Positions 24,818 to 36,000 of a stretch of 64,000 bases of DNA are shown here, piece after piece. Within the stretch, counting starts at the first letter, position 1. Each line of letters starts with the position of its first letter. The notes under the pieces were generated by a model that was not told the origin of the DNA, ran no database searches, and was given only the letters and a program-made list of their open reading frames with translations. Location: assembly GCA_020698575.1 (NCBI GenBank), contig CM036256.1:17313908-17377907 (forward strand), read 5' to 3'. A program made the position numbers and the translations under genes. Origin of the DNA: Bostrychus sinensis. Lineage: Eukaryota; Chordata; Actinopteri; Gobiiformes; Eleotridae.

Positions 24818-25148
24818 GTTGTTGTTGTTGTTGTACAAGAAGTCTATAGGTAATTAACAAATACTAACTTGTTGACTAATGTTTTGTTTTGAATGTTTAC
24901 CTCATATTGTGTATATCCTACAGAGAGGCCTTGAAGGTGAGACGGGTGACATGAACATCAACCCAATGCTGGACCACAATGGTATATGTTGTGCTGAGTG
25001 CCGCCGCAGCTACACTCACTGTATGAGAGTGTGTGAGCCGCTCGGGGGCTACCACCCGTGGCCTTATCACTACAGAGGCTGCAGACCTGTGTGCAGAGTC
25101 ATCATGCCCTGCAACTGGTGGGTGGCACGTATCCTGGGCATTGTCTAA
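16785..25148 (+). CDS. cnmd: chondromodulin (LECT1/chondromodulin-I)
   Basis: Exons are 16785-16856, 17436-17576, 18664-18804, 19263-19376, 22321-22471, 22844-22941 and 24924-25148, all GT-AG and in phase, giving 313 aa (human 334). The start is the ATG of MAGSSEKVPIA, aligning with the human N-terminus; an in-frame ATG at 16737 is not needed. It is a type II membrane precursor: cytoplasmic tail, membrane segment (about 42-64), BRICHOS domain from exons 3-5 with ITGIRFAGGEKCYIK and CGDLPIFWL, a basic processing region (RKKR 210-213, RQRR 217-220), then the C-terminal domain with eight cysteines (261, 262, 265, 272, 276, 292, 296, 302) and the conserved end WWVARILGIV. Family knowledge: furin-type cleavage releases an anti-angiogenic, cartilage-maintaining glycoprotein. 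The linker after the cleavage site is shorter than in mammals. Confidence 0.96.
19534..19676 (+). repeat. dispersed repeat R1 in cnmd intron 4
   Basis: A good copy: 'CGCCACAGCAAATCATCTGC', 'TGTATGCCCTACAACCCTCTCC', 'ATTTATCCAGGCATGGAGC', 'CAAAGCGTACACTGGCTTG', 'GACCCCTTGTGG'. It lies about 160 bases after the cnmd exon 4 donor, in coding orientation. Confidence 0.8.
20380..20960. promoter_or_regulatory. candidate conserved non-coding DNA in cnmd intron 4
   Basis: Intron 4 (19377-22320) is the longest cnmd intron. This portion is repeat-free and balanced in composition, unlike the repeat-bearing flanks, and has no splice-supported exon. A regulatory role is speculation from texture alone. Confidence 0.2.
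21232..21310 (-). repeat. dispersed repeat R1, reverse partial copy
   Basis: The plus strand reads 'ACACAAGCCAGTGTACCTTT', 'TGTGCCCAGATAAATGAAGAG' and 'GTCAGGAAGGGCAGCC', the reverse complement of the R1 3' half. Confidence 0.7.
21500..21648 (-). repeat. reverse copy of the tRNA-like fish repeat
   Basis: The plus strand reads 'GAGTACCTGGAGGAAACCC', 'GGGAGAACATGCAAACTCC', 'ACACAGAAAGGCC' and 'GGGAATTGAACCTATGCT', the reverse complement of the family seen at 1,645-1,792. It extends that family with the extra left portion missing there. Confidence 0.8.
21961..22220. mobile_element. hAT-like MITE with GCTGCACAAT ends
   Basis: The left end AAGCTGCACAATA and the right end TATTGTGCAGCCCT form terminal inverted repeats around about 260 bases of AT-rich DNA. 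A run of 28 A (22159-22186) sits inside. No clear 8-bp target duplication remains. Internal phrases such as 'GTGATATCCAG' recur in the element at 54,743-55,043. Confidence 0.6.
24060..24428. repeat. dispersed repeat R2 in cnmd intron 6
   Basis: Shared phrases are 'GAAACAAATTATTA', 'GTGTGGATCCTGTCTGGAT', 'TCATTGTGAGATAGAG' and the right end 'TTTGGCAGGGGTCTG'. Related copies lie at 34,920-35,256 and 37,366-37,585. The left boundary here is unclear. Confidence 0.55.
24440..24745 (+). mobile_element. tRNA-derived SINE
   Basis: An A-box-like 'AATAGCTCAGTAGGTACAGC' and a B-box-like 'GGTGCGATTCC' about 30 bases on give a degenerate tRNA-type promoter. The body then runs through 'GTGTCCAAGACACTTCACC' to a tail 'AAACGCTATAAATTATT', the usual 3' end of a common teleost SINE family. 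The (ATT)n tract that follows is its microsatellite tail. It is not a functional tRNA: the cloverleaf is not preserved. Confidence 0.75.
24746..24833. repeat. (ATT)n/(GTT)n microsatellite
   Basis: An interrupted ATT trinucleotide array about 72 bases long passes into GTT units (24818-24833). It forms the tail of the preceding SINE and ends about 90 bases before cnmd exon 7. Confidence 0.95.
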
Positions 25149-25800
25149 ACCCATATGAACCTTTAAGGGTGGAAGTGGAGAGATTTTAGTTTAGGGAAAG
25201 GGAGACTTGGGATCTACTGAGGACTAGCAGAAGGCTGGATGTTCATATAATATAAAATGCATGATACCAAATCTAGGACACACATGATTTGAAATGTAAA
25301 GGTGTTCGCAGCGCAGCTTGTCTTATTATAAAAACATAGCAGCCCTGGATTCAGACCCTTGTGAACTACTGCGCTCACAACAAAGCAGATTTTTAACATG
25401 ACAGCACCCAACATGTGAGTTCCCATTTATGACAGACATCTACTGACACCAAGATTAGATTTAAAATGTACATTGCAACATATATATGTGTAACAACAGC
25501 AGGTAAGCTTATATTTATGGTGCTGATAATCTATTTGTTTATTTCTTTGCCTTTTCTTGTAAATAAATTCAGTGAAAAACATTTCTGCTGGCACAAACAG
25601 CATCTGTTGTGAGGTCATTACTCTCATGAAAAATGTTTGACTCTCATGTTTTGAACGCTTTCTCTTTGCTATTTTCTATCGGAGTAGGTCTCATTAAAAT
25701 GATGTACTGTATGCTTTCACTGAAGAACTTTATAAATCAAACGGCATTGGATCTCAAAGTGCAATATCACCAAATAAACTTTTTTTTAAGTAAACAGCCT
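25149..25800 (+). terminator. cnmd: cnmd 3' untranslated region and poly(A) signal
   Basis: The trailer following the TAA stop has AATAAA at 25773-25778 followed by a T-run, giving a transcript end near 25,790-25,800. An earlier AAATAAATTC (25,561-25,568) is an alternative signal. Confidence 0.65.
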
Positions 25801-25853
25801 CTTTTCCACTGACTATTGTTCTCATATTATCTAATCATTGCATAATTACATAT

Positions 25854-26250
25854 TTATACATTGACACGTTGAGACTCCCTTCTCTTTTTCAAACTGCTTT
25901 GAGAAGTGTCACATTTGGTAGCAGCTCCAAAGGGACGAGCAAAAAGAAGTTTCCGAAGATGTTTAATGTTGCAGGTCTCGAATTCTTTAGTGAGACTAAA
26001 GACTCTGTAGTCGTCACGCTCCCAGATCTTATCCATGAAGTGCTTAGGTCCTTTTGAAGTGTCTGAGGCGCCTAAGGCAGAGGCCGGGGGTAAATGTTTG
26101 TGCGTCTGTGTCAGAGATGCTGGACGTTTGTGAGTTAAAGAGTCCCATCTACAGCCACAAATGGGCGTTTGATCATCACGAGAGATGAAACGATGTGTGA
26201 TGAATTTAACACTTAACTGAGTGTGAGAAGCTTGATGGTGCGGTTAGGAG
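25854..26250 (-). other. unidentified open frame between cnmd and sugt1
   Basis: The minus strand is open for about 132 codons, ending in TAA at 25854. The only ATG in the run is at 26036, giving 60 aa beginning MDKIWERDDYRVFSLTKEF and ending in a Lys/Arg-rich tail. I do not recognise a domain. There is no clear acceptor-donor pair, promoter or repeat signature. It could be a lost pseudogene exon, a conserved non-coding stretch, or chance. Confidence 0.2.
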
Positions 26251-26639
26251 GCTGATCCATATTAATGTCCTCTTGGCTCAGCAGGACGCCCCCTCACACG
26301 GTTGCTGTACCCTATATGTGCGGCTGGGGAGTTGCCCGCTCTTCCACTCTAACTCACTCCTGTGTCCTTTTCCAAAGCAGCACTCCTGTGAGATAGAGAT
26401 CGAACAATGATTTGTAAACCCTATCCCAGAGCTGCCACCCATATCTACACTGTGCAGTCATATCAGTAACGCCAGATTTCATCCCTCCCAGCACCATAAT
26501 CACTCAGCATGGCTCTCGTTGTAATATACTAGTGTTTTGTGTCAGATGGATCCATTCCCAGACTTCCTGGCCACTCCAAAAACATTTCCACAGAAAACAA
26601 ACCACAAAAGACAAAAACTGACTTCGAGCCAAACATCAA

Positions 26640-27073
26640 ATCTTTTATTTACACTGAAGATCACACTGAGGAGAGTAACAGGTACTGAACCACAAGCTGA
26701 CAAAGAGAATATGAGCCAAGAAATCAGTTCATAGTTTCTAATCTATAAGATAGCTAATCTTAATTGTACATTTTTACAAGTGTTGATATTGGGAGTGGGA
26801 AGGCTCACTGTAGCAAGGCGGTGGGTGTTTTTTGTTGAAGAAGAATCTGCACTGAAGTCTGTTCATGTCAGTATGAAAGCCTTCACAAAGCAAATCATGC
26901 AAACTGATCTGCTGAACTGATTATTCAAATGATGTGACCCCTGCTGGCCATGAGCAGGCCACGGGTGGTTTGGTTCGTAGAGAAAGGAATCAACCGTGGA
27001 GACTGCTAATTTCAGGTGCACCGAGTGTAAAATGGGAGAAAACAGAGACAAAGAAGAAAAGCAGACAACAAAA
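26640..27073 (-). terminator. sugt1: sugt1 3' untranslated region and poly(A) signal
   Basis: On the minus strand an AATAAA (plus-strand TTTATT, 26644-26649) lies 425 bases after the sugt1 stop codon. With cnmd ending near 25,800 the two convergent genes are about 0.8 kb apart. Confidence 0.65.
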
Positions 27074-30000
27074 TCAGTATTTTTTAAACTCTACATCGTC
27101 AGGAGGATTCATCTCAACAGTTCTCTTGCCAACATCTGTCCAGTTAGTGCTGAGAACTGTACCACCTGACTCCATCTGGAAAAAGACAGAATAAAAAAAA
27201 ACTCTTTACAATGGAGAAAGATATTACATTTCTTATAAAGTACCATCTTATTTAAATATACATGTACAAGTACAAAAAACATGGTTTCATTGGTTCAGTG
27301 GGGTCATTTCAACTGACAATACTCCATTAAAATTATTTCCTACAAAGAGTCAAAGAACATAATACGCTGAATCACAACTGAAAGAAAAAGTACTTTTCTT
27401 AAATGCTTGGTCTGGGTTCTCAGGAAAACATGTCAATTAATTCTGCATAGCTAACATATATACAGTATCCTTTAACCATTATAAAACCATATCCAGTGGG
27501 ATATAGCAACTTAAGCAATAAAAAATTATGTTCAAAATACTACAGAACTGAAGAAGGCTTTAATCAAATCAAATCAAAAGACTAAAGATGTTTGAATAAA
27601 CCTAAAGGGATCTATTGGCAGTCAAGGACATTTCATTCTGCTTGTAACAAAAGCTTACAGCTTGTGTGTTGTAAAGATGCAACAACAAAGGCTGAGGTTA
27701 TTGATATTATAGTGTTGTACTTACAAAAGACTTGTTCATGGCACGTCTGACCTCATCTGAGCCATCTGAATAGATCTGTTGGAATAGTTTGTTTAGTGCT
27801 GCATCTCCTTCCAGCTTTTCATTTTTCTCTTCCTCACTGAGGTCCACCACCATTTTGTCCCATTTCTGAGTGTAGTGGGAGGAGGATGGATACTGATCTG
27901 AAACAGAGAGTATTAAAAAAAAAAGCTAAAAATGCTAGCAGTAATTTGATTTGACCCAAAACATAGTGATGTTCTACATGAAGCTGAGTGGTTCTGTTGC
28001 ACTTAGACGATGGACAAACACAGACTACACCTCTAATTCTGAATCATCTGGATCCAGACGGGAATGTAATCCGGACACAGATTTACATAAATAAAGCGGC
28101 TGACACACTGTTGACGTATTGAGGCCAGACGTGAACATACTGCTCTTTTCCATAAAACTGGACGTCAAATACTGCTATATACTAAACTGGTCACAGGAAA
28201 AGGGCAAGTTCTGCTCCCCACCTAACTTGTAAATAGTCATATTTCTATAGTGCTTTTCTCCCTCTATGGGCACTGAAAGCGCTTTACATCAAGGACACAA
28301 TGGCTGTATACAATGCTGGTAGAGGGGTTCAAACAGACAACCTTCAGGTTAATGGACGAACAGCTCTTCCATTTGAGCTACTGCCACTTTGAGTTCCCCT
28401 GTCCCTCTCCAGCATTTACACGCATACTTATATTAGTAATTAATCTTGTCAGTAATGTGAACGTGTGGGCTAAAATACTGAGTCATAACTTGCTGTCATA
28501 CCTTTCCCTTGCCTGCCTACTTTTACTGTCAGCCTAATGAAAGAGTCTAGCAGAGCTCCACTGCCCACTCTCATTTTGGTAGCACAGCGCAGACAAATGC
28601 TGGAGCTTATATTGATCTTTGCAGAGAGGGAGAGAAATGAAACGCACAAGTCGGACTGAGATATGAGAGCAGAGAGACAGAATAAAAATGCTGAAGCTGT
28701 GGACTGACTGGGATTGAAGTGTTTGATGTTGGACTCCTGTCCTTCTCCCTCCAGCTTCTCCCATCTGATGGCATCTGCCTTCTTCATCTTGATCTCCACC
28801 TGACAGAAGAAAAAGAGGGAGAATAACAATGTTTAACAAAATGGTGGTCTTTTTTCTGCTCAGGACAAAAATAACACTTCCATTACAGTGACATCTTAAA
28901 GTGCGGGACATCAGATCATTAGAGGCCAGAGAGAGACGTGTTTTCAGAGCCAGCGTCAAATCTGGGTGTTTGTGAGAAAAAAGAAAAAAAAAAAGAAAAA
29001 AAAAAAAAGAGACATCAGGGATATGCGGGGGCACAACTCAATCTCGAACCTCACTGACAGACATACTGCACTAACGAGATGCCTGTCAGCTGAGGGCCAG
29101 TGCGAGACAGAGCAAGCAGGAGGGAGGTGTATGGCTCCTAATTCAACACAGCAGCATCTGATCTAAATCATTACATCGGGACGACAAGGCAGTGGCAACA
29201 ATGAGCCGAGGAAGGCAGCGAGAGAGGACATGGGCTTTTAACATTGAGTTGTAGTGACAGGGCACATACCAGCCACACACGCGACGCTTGCCATTATAGC
29301 TGTGTGCTTTTAACATGTCGAACCTGTGCGTGAGGAAGACGTGCCGGTGCAATTAAGGAACATTTCTGCTCCGCTGGCCGGCGCGATGATTTATTTAAAG
29401 GGGAGAGAAGAAAAGCAGAGGTAGACGAGGATGAGGAGGAGGAGCAGCTAACTGACAGTGCAGGAAGACAAGCAGATTGAAGGAAATGAGACAGTGCGAT
29501 TGCCTCAACCTTCTTCAACCTTGTGCAGCTGATAGATCACATTGGTCGGGTGTCTGTGTCAGCGGTTTTGGCCCCAGCACTAGGCCCTGTGCTCGTTGAG
29601 GCATCTGCACAGTGTCTGAAATTAACTTTTGGCTCACCTGCTAAGGGCTGACCGACTAAAAAAAGAACCAACCCTGCTGAGAATACAGGTTACAGCCCGA
29701 ATAATTCATGGCCATTTTTCAAGCAATGCCATGAGTTTTACTTTGTGCGGATCTTTATGCCCTTAATCTTACACAAACGTAGACAGATAAACCTTTGCAC
29801 TCTGAGAGACAATACAATACAATGTCAATACAACTAGCCTAGTCAAACATGGTTAAAACATGTTAGCTGTTTTATCTGCCTTTTTCAAGGCAGCTTGATA
29901 AACTTCCTTTAGATACAGCTATGTCAGACAATTGTTCTGGCAGATGTACCTTGTTCCTGCAAACAGATGTTCTCTCAAGCTCAGTGTTTCCTTCAAAGTG

Positions 30001-33000
30001 TTGCAAAAATGTTTGATCAGAAGTTACAAAGATGGCAGCCGTCCTCAGATTTTCATACTATTTGGGATACTGAGATACTGATATCTTAGTGCCCCCTAAA
30101 TTGATAACAGGTGCTTTTTCATTATTGTTTTAAATTATTAACCTTGGACATTTCTTAGATTTAGTGTATTCATAATTTATTTAATCAAACCTAGCTGAAC
30201 AATACCAATATTTAGGCTAGTTAGACAACCTTAGTCTAAAATTGTATAGATGACTCTCATCCATGATTGTCTTTTAACTATGTAGATTTATTTTTATCCC
30301 TCTGTATCAAACCATATAACTAGTACAGGATTTAAGTATTCAAGAAGTCAGTCTTTTAAAAGCACAATGTATTAGTAATAGCAGACAAGGCTGTACTAAA
30401 TGAAAAGTAGAAGTCATTATCTTAAACCCATAACAGGTGACGTGAACATGGTCCTCTTGTGCTTGGTGCAGCAGAGCTGAAAATGTTAGTGTGAGTGAGC
30501 GTGCACGCATGCTCTCGACCAATACAACATTAATCTGCTGCCACATCTGTGTTTCCTGGGACATGTTAAGGGGACGTGGCAGGCCCTGAACTGTTGGTGT
30601 TGGTGTGCGTGTGTATTGCGTGTGACAGGCTGGTCCCTGGCTCATAAAAAGATGTGACAGAAGAACAACATACAGGGGCCACCACCTCAGGACCCCAGGA
30701 GCTGTACTATGGACTTCTCGTTGTATTTACAGAGGTTCACAGGGGTCCCCCGTCACGTTTGTAGCCATTGCCACCCATCCTCCATGCCATGACCTCCTCC
30801 TGCTTCTTTTCCCTATTTATTCCACATCCGTTTTCGTAATATTTCAAAACAAACTCGCCTCAAAGGCACATAAATGCTATAAATATAAACATTCGCCGAC
30901 ACTGACAGGCATGGAAATTAAAGAGCACAGACATCACTTTAGCTCTTTCCCCAAAAGAGATGCGTTTGGGAGTGAATGAAGCAGCCAATGTGAATCAGGA
31001 GCTGTGATGTGCGCGTGTGTGTGTGTCAGCCGTCTCCTCTGATCAAATACACTGGTGTGTAATTGGCTCCCCGTTGTCGCGGTGACCCCTGCGGTTGGAA
31101 TCAGAGGACAGGAGGAGGTCGCCCTGACGATAACGTGCCACAGACAGAAACTCGCTCACACAAAAACTGCAAATACTTTATGTTAATGGCACAAGAGTGT
31201 TGAAAGATTACTGCGAGTCACATGCCCGGCTTAGCTTCCCCCTGCTAAGTTGTCTTTAAAGACAGCGAGGAGATGAAGCGTAAACAGTGTGGAGCGCTGA
31301 GTGCAGGGCAGCCTATTACTGACACACATTGGTTGGGAATCAACAGCTCCGAGGGTGACGTATTTTTTAAAATGCTCATTAGAGATGCGTGCCAATCTGG
31401 AAAAAGTTGATTTGCTGTTGCTGTTGTTCATTTAAATGTTTTTTTCCCTAGTGGCTGCTTGGCTTCAGAAAAATTTTACTGATCCAAAATATTTAAATTA
31501 GACATGCCCCAATGGTTTATTGGCATGTACTCACATAGCCAATTGTGTTACCATTTCACTTGTAGATACACTGATCGGGCATAACATTATGACCACCTGC
31601 CTAATACTATAGGTGGTAACAATACATATACCGTATTTTCCGCACTATAAGGCGCATTGGATTATAAGGCGCATCCACTAGATGGCGCTGCGCTAAAGGG
31701 AATGTCAATAAAACAAGTCAGATAAGTCAGTCAAACTTTATTAATAGAATACAAACCAGCGTTCTTACAACTCCCTCGTTGAAAACAATGTATTTCCAAC
31801 TCCATTTGTCACAGTTCAAAGTAGGGCTGTTGACCGCATTATTGTCATACCGCGCTGTTAATAATCCAACCGCATTGGGGCACAAGCGACCGCGGTAACC
31901 GCAGTTTATCATTTTAATGATGCACTAATGGGATGCACAGTTTCATTTTACTGTAAACCATGAAGCATTTAATGTTTACGCACGTATATGCGCTCAGAGA
32001 CGCTGGGAGTAGAGAACGGAGGGTTAATGGTGAGGAAGGAAAAGGCTTCTGCAGGAGCTGCGCTGCTTCATTGAAGCTAAAGGCTGATTTATACTTCCGC
32101 GTCTTCCTGACGCCAAACTACCGCAGTTGGTTCGACGGCGTTGAAAACCCTTGTTGCATGCAGTGCCATTTCATCGCGAGACCAAGCAACCAATCACAGC
32201 GCTTGCGGTCCGCGGCGCCTCGACGCATAGTTACATTTTTGGCCCGGTGCACGTCAGGGCTACGGCGTAGGTTTTGAGAGGGTTCGCGGAGCTTCGCCGT
32301 CGATTTGACATGGAAGTATAAATCAACGTTTAACCGCTTCCCAAGCAGATACTGGGCTTACGCGTTACTCAGAGGAGGAGCCGTAGACTCGACTGACGAT
32401 CCACTCACCCAGTGACGCGATAACTACGTGAGGTTTTTCTCTGCCCTCTCACCTGCCGCAGGTGCGTGTGTGACACAGTCGCTCTGTAGAGTCTGTGCTG
32501 CGGGGAACACTGCTAGCCTCCTTAGCTCATCTCTCAAATCACAAAAGGTGAACATGTGGGTTTTTCTAAAGCTACCACGTTACACGCGCTGCAATTGGCT
32601 GGAAACTCCAGTCTGGTCGCCTTAGGATCAATTCGATTTCTAGGGCGGAGCAAACCCGAATTAACGGACAGCGGAGTTAGCCAATCAGAAAATGGCGGAC
32701 GTGACGTTAACAAAGCTACAAGAAAGTGAAAAAGTAAACAAACGGAGTAGTGAAGCCACGAGGGAGTTATTTCAACATTACCGTACCATACCGCTGAATG
32801 AAACAAACTCTCGGCTCCTCAGTGCGCCATCTTGATTGTTGTCGGCGAGGAGACGCGTACGAGTGACGCTGCTCGCGAAGAACACGTGACTTAAATAAAC
32901 CAATTAAAATGCACGGTACGGTTGGGATTTGAGTAAACCACTGCGGACGGCGTGGTGGCCAGACTGATATTTCTCTGTAGAATAACACAGAGACATATCA

Positions 33001-36000
33001 GTCTGGATTTTCCAGGCAAGCGCTGCAAGGGCATTCACTCATGCCTGACTCGTTTTTGTTAAAGCAGAGGCTTAACTATATAATTAGCTTACAATCAAAA
33101 TTTGTTTGGACATGTCATTTTTTCAGGTGTTATTATTAGCTTATGCTATACCGCATATACCGCACACCCTGTTGAGCCGCATATAATTACGCAGGGGAAA
33201 TTCTCTCACTGCAACAGCCCTAGTTCAACGCTACATGAACAGCGTTCGAGCGCTCAGTTTTCTGTCCCGTCAATGTCACAACTCTTCTACAAGATGGAGC
33301 AAAGGCCGCGCCTACTTGTTCTTTTGCGGCAGGATGCATAAACATGCCTATGGCACACATGAACAGCTGGGACTGGAATTCCCCTTTACCGTTTTTACCG
33401 CTGTCACTTCGGCGACGCCCCCTGAATACGGTAGCCATAATTAACCAACACTGATCCATATATAAGGGGCATCGGATTATAACGCGCACTGTCGGTTTTT
33501 GAGAAAATTAAAGGCTTTTATAGGTGCGCCTTATAGTGCGAAAAATACGGTAATTGCAATGCACTCTGTATTTTGATAATTTTCTATCAGAATACATTTC
33601 TATCTAGCATGACTTCTTAAGAGTCTTGAGCAACAGTTGCTCATTTGTTAGAATGGACAACACAGGCCAGCCCCACGTGCACTACCTGTTGCTGCTTCAC
33701 CACTGTTGCTTCCTTGGACCACTTTTGATTTATACTGACCACTGCAGACCAAAAACACTCAGTCACCTAGCCATCACAACCTTTTTCAAAGAAGATCTGT
33801 GTTATTCACCTGACAATAGGGCTGGGTACCATTTGTGGTATCGAAAAAAAATATATGATCCTACTGGTATTGAAAAAAATATTTTTTTATTCGATACCAA
33901 GCCTAATGGGATACCTAATGGAACCTTTAATGTTTCTTTGCATGTATGAATCAAATAAATAACACAGAATAAATCATACAAATGCTCTGGTACTGGTATC
34001 GAAAACCAGGTACCCAGCTCTACCTGACAGTGGTCATAAAGGTATGTTGATTTCACTATGAGTGTTTAAGTGCACTCTGGTGCAGAGTTGGTAAGGACCA
34101 TGTGTGCCCTCGGAGCCCGCTGGACCAGGGAACAGTTGGCCCATTGTGGGAGAGGGCTTTAACTGTATGTGGTGATCCTAGAGGTAGATGTGTGTTTTCA
34201 ATGAATGAAAGGCAGCAAGACCAGCAGCAGGTAGGTGTTTTTAGGGAGGCACAAAGAACAGCAGCCTAGGAAGATGAAACAGGAAGTTGGATTAAGAAAA
34301 ACAAACTGCAGAAAGATGAGTGGGACTAACATGAACACTGGTCCCTCTAAGACTGAGCTCTTGTTTAAGCTGCAGCCCACGTGCACCTCTGGTATGCGGT
34401 GTCTGCTGTTGCCATGGAAAAGTAAGAAAGTGAGCGAGTGTTTTCTTTGTGAGGAGGGGCAGCATGGTAGCCAGTCAAAATGAAGCACCCTGACCCAATG
34501 TAGCCAGCTAGCCACTAAGATCAATAAAGTCACTAGAAAATATGCCAACATCTCTCTGCTTTGCCTCTTATACTTTTCATACACCTACTGACAATGGTGT
34601 GAAGATGTTACAAACAAACGGAAGTTTCAATAGAAAGTTACCTGCATCAGATTCTCTGCATTTCATCTGTCTACAACTACATCCATACACAGTACAGAGT
34701 TAGGAACTACTCTTCTACATTTTGATTGAATACAAACAAATGCAAGTATTGATCCTACTCTAGCATTTAAAAATCTCTTATTTTAAAACATCAACAGCTA
34801 AAAGTCAGCTTTTATATAACTCATAGTGAGTGCATTGAAACCTATTCCTTTACTAATAAGAACTACTGATAGTTATGATCATCTCTTCAGATCCAAGATT
34901 AATTACAATGTCAGTAGTTATAACCTCTGCCAAAGTTTAGTTTGTCTGTTGGTAACAATTTAGATAGGATTGCATTTTGCTTAAATCTTCAGGTAAGGTC
35001 AGTAATGGGCAACAAAACAAATTATTTGTTTTTGGTGTGGATCACTGTTCAGGATTTCCAGGATTTTTTTCCCCCAGGATTCTTTGCCATTGTGAGAGAA
35101 GGACAATTTGTCTGTTAGAAACACAACTCAAAAAATGTTATAGGCAGATACAACATTAATGAAGTTTTCACAAAAGCACATAAGGAAAGAAAGAAATTAT
35201 AAGATTTTGGTGTGTGTTCAAATCACAACTGTAATGCCTTGGCGGGGGTCTATGCTTTCCTAGATTAATATTGAAGCGTTAATGTGATAAGAGAGTAAAT
35301 CTGTTTAATCTATTTAATGCAAAGACATATGGAAATTTATTTAGTTTGCTGTTTGAAGAAATGACAATTAGAGCGCATCACAGCATCAACTTCCACATTC
35401 CTGGTTACAAAGATTTACACAAACGAATGATCTATTTTGCTTGTATATCAAAACTTAATGGACTGAATTTAGTTAAGTCACTTACAATGGAGTAAATGTA
35501 ACAATTTCTAAAGATGCACTATGCCAATACGAGGGAAAGGTCGTCCATCTCCATCCGACTGAGTTGCCAGGATGCGCCGGGAGACTACAGTTTTATAGTA
35601 CAGTATCGACAAGGCCGGGTTGATCAATGTTCTGAAAAATTTATTCGCTCCCTGAAAATATATTTGAGAAAAAAGTGTCTTGATCCACTGTCTAAAACCG
35701 GACAGAGGTCTAAACCCTGAATCAGCACGCATTCAGAATATCCTCATTAACCCACTTCGTTTATAATACGCACTAATTAGAGTATAGTAAAAGTGCTCTT
35801 CCTACTCATTAGCCCTAAAATCACCTTAAACAGCGCTAAAGAAAATCCAGGAGGGCACAGAGCTAATAAATGTCTGTGAGTGCAGAGGCAGAGGATTTTA
35901 GCACATGTGTGAATCTCCTCTTCACTCCTCTCGTGAACTTATCCACACAAAATAAAACCGGAGATAAGGATTTCCTTATTCCTGGTGCAGCAGCAGCTGG

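Larger units (their letters stand above)
31822..33222. mobile_element. hAT-type element inserted in the CCGTATTTT element
   Basis: The ends TAGGGCTGTTG and CAACAGCCCTA form inverted repeats, and the 8-base flanks GTTCAAAG (31814-31821) and GTTCAACG (33223-33230) match at 7 of 8 positions, the target-site signature of hAT elements. Inside are repeated ACCGC phrases near both ends, a Harbinger-like MITE (32081-32330) and a 20-base-arm hairpin (32959-33006). No hAT transposase is recognisable, so it is non-autonomous. Confidence 0.8.
31631..33550. mobile_element. DNA transposon with CCGTATTTT ends, TA target duplication
   Basis: Inverted terminal repeats of 25 bases (31631-31655 and 33526-33550) match at 24 positions, beginning CCGTATTTT and continuing CGCACTATAAGGCGC. 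The element is flanked by TA on both sides (31629-31630, 33551-33552), as in Tc1/mariner-type insertions. A second subterminal repeat is 'GGATTATAAGGCGCAT' against 'GGGGCATCGGATTATAACG'. No transposase frame remains; about 1.4 kb of its length is a later hAT insertion. Confidence 0.8.
31567..34055 (-). mobile_element. decayed Tc1/mariner element, outermost host of a nested stack
   Basis: The left end 'CACTGATCGGGCATAACATT' followed by 'ATGACCACCTGCCTAATA' matches the end of a common fish Tc1-like family. To the right, 33,555-33,808 contains antisense transposase remnants ('CACCACTGTTGCTTCCTTGG', 'TTATACTGACCACTGCAGAC', 'TAGCCATCACAAC'), so the transposase lies on the minus strand. The right part 'GTGTTATTCACCTGACA' is split by a MITE and resumes as 'TGGTCATAAAGGTATG'. 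Frameshifts and gaps make it non-functional. Ends are approximate. Confidence 0.75.

Noticed and set aside
28300..28390. tRNA gene on the minus strand
   Set aside because: Same reason: it is the degenerate tRNA-related head of a reverse SINE.
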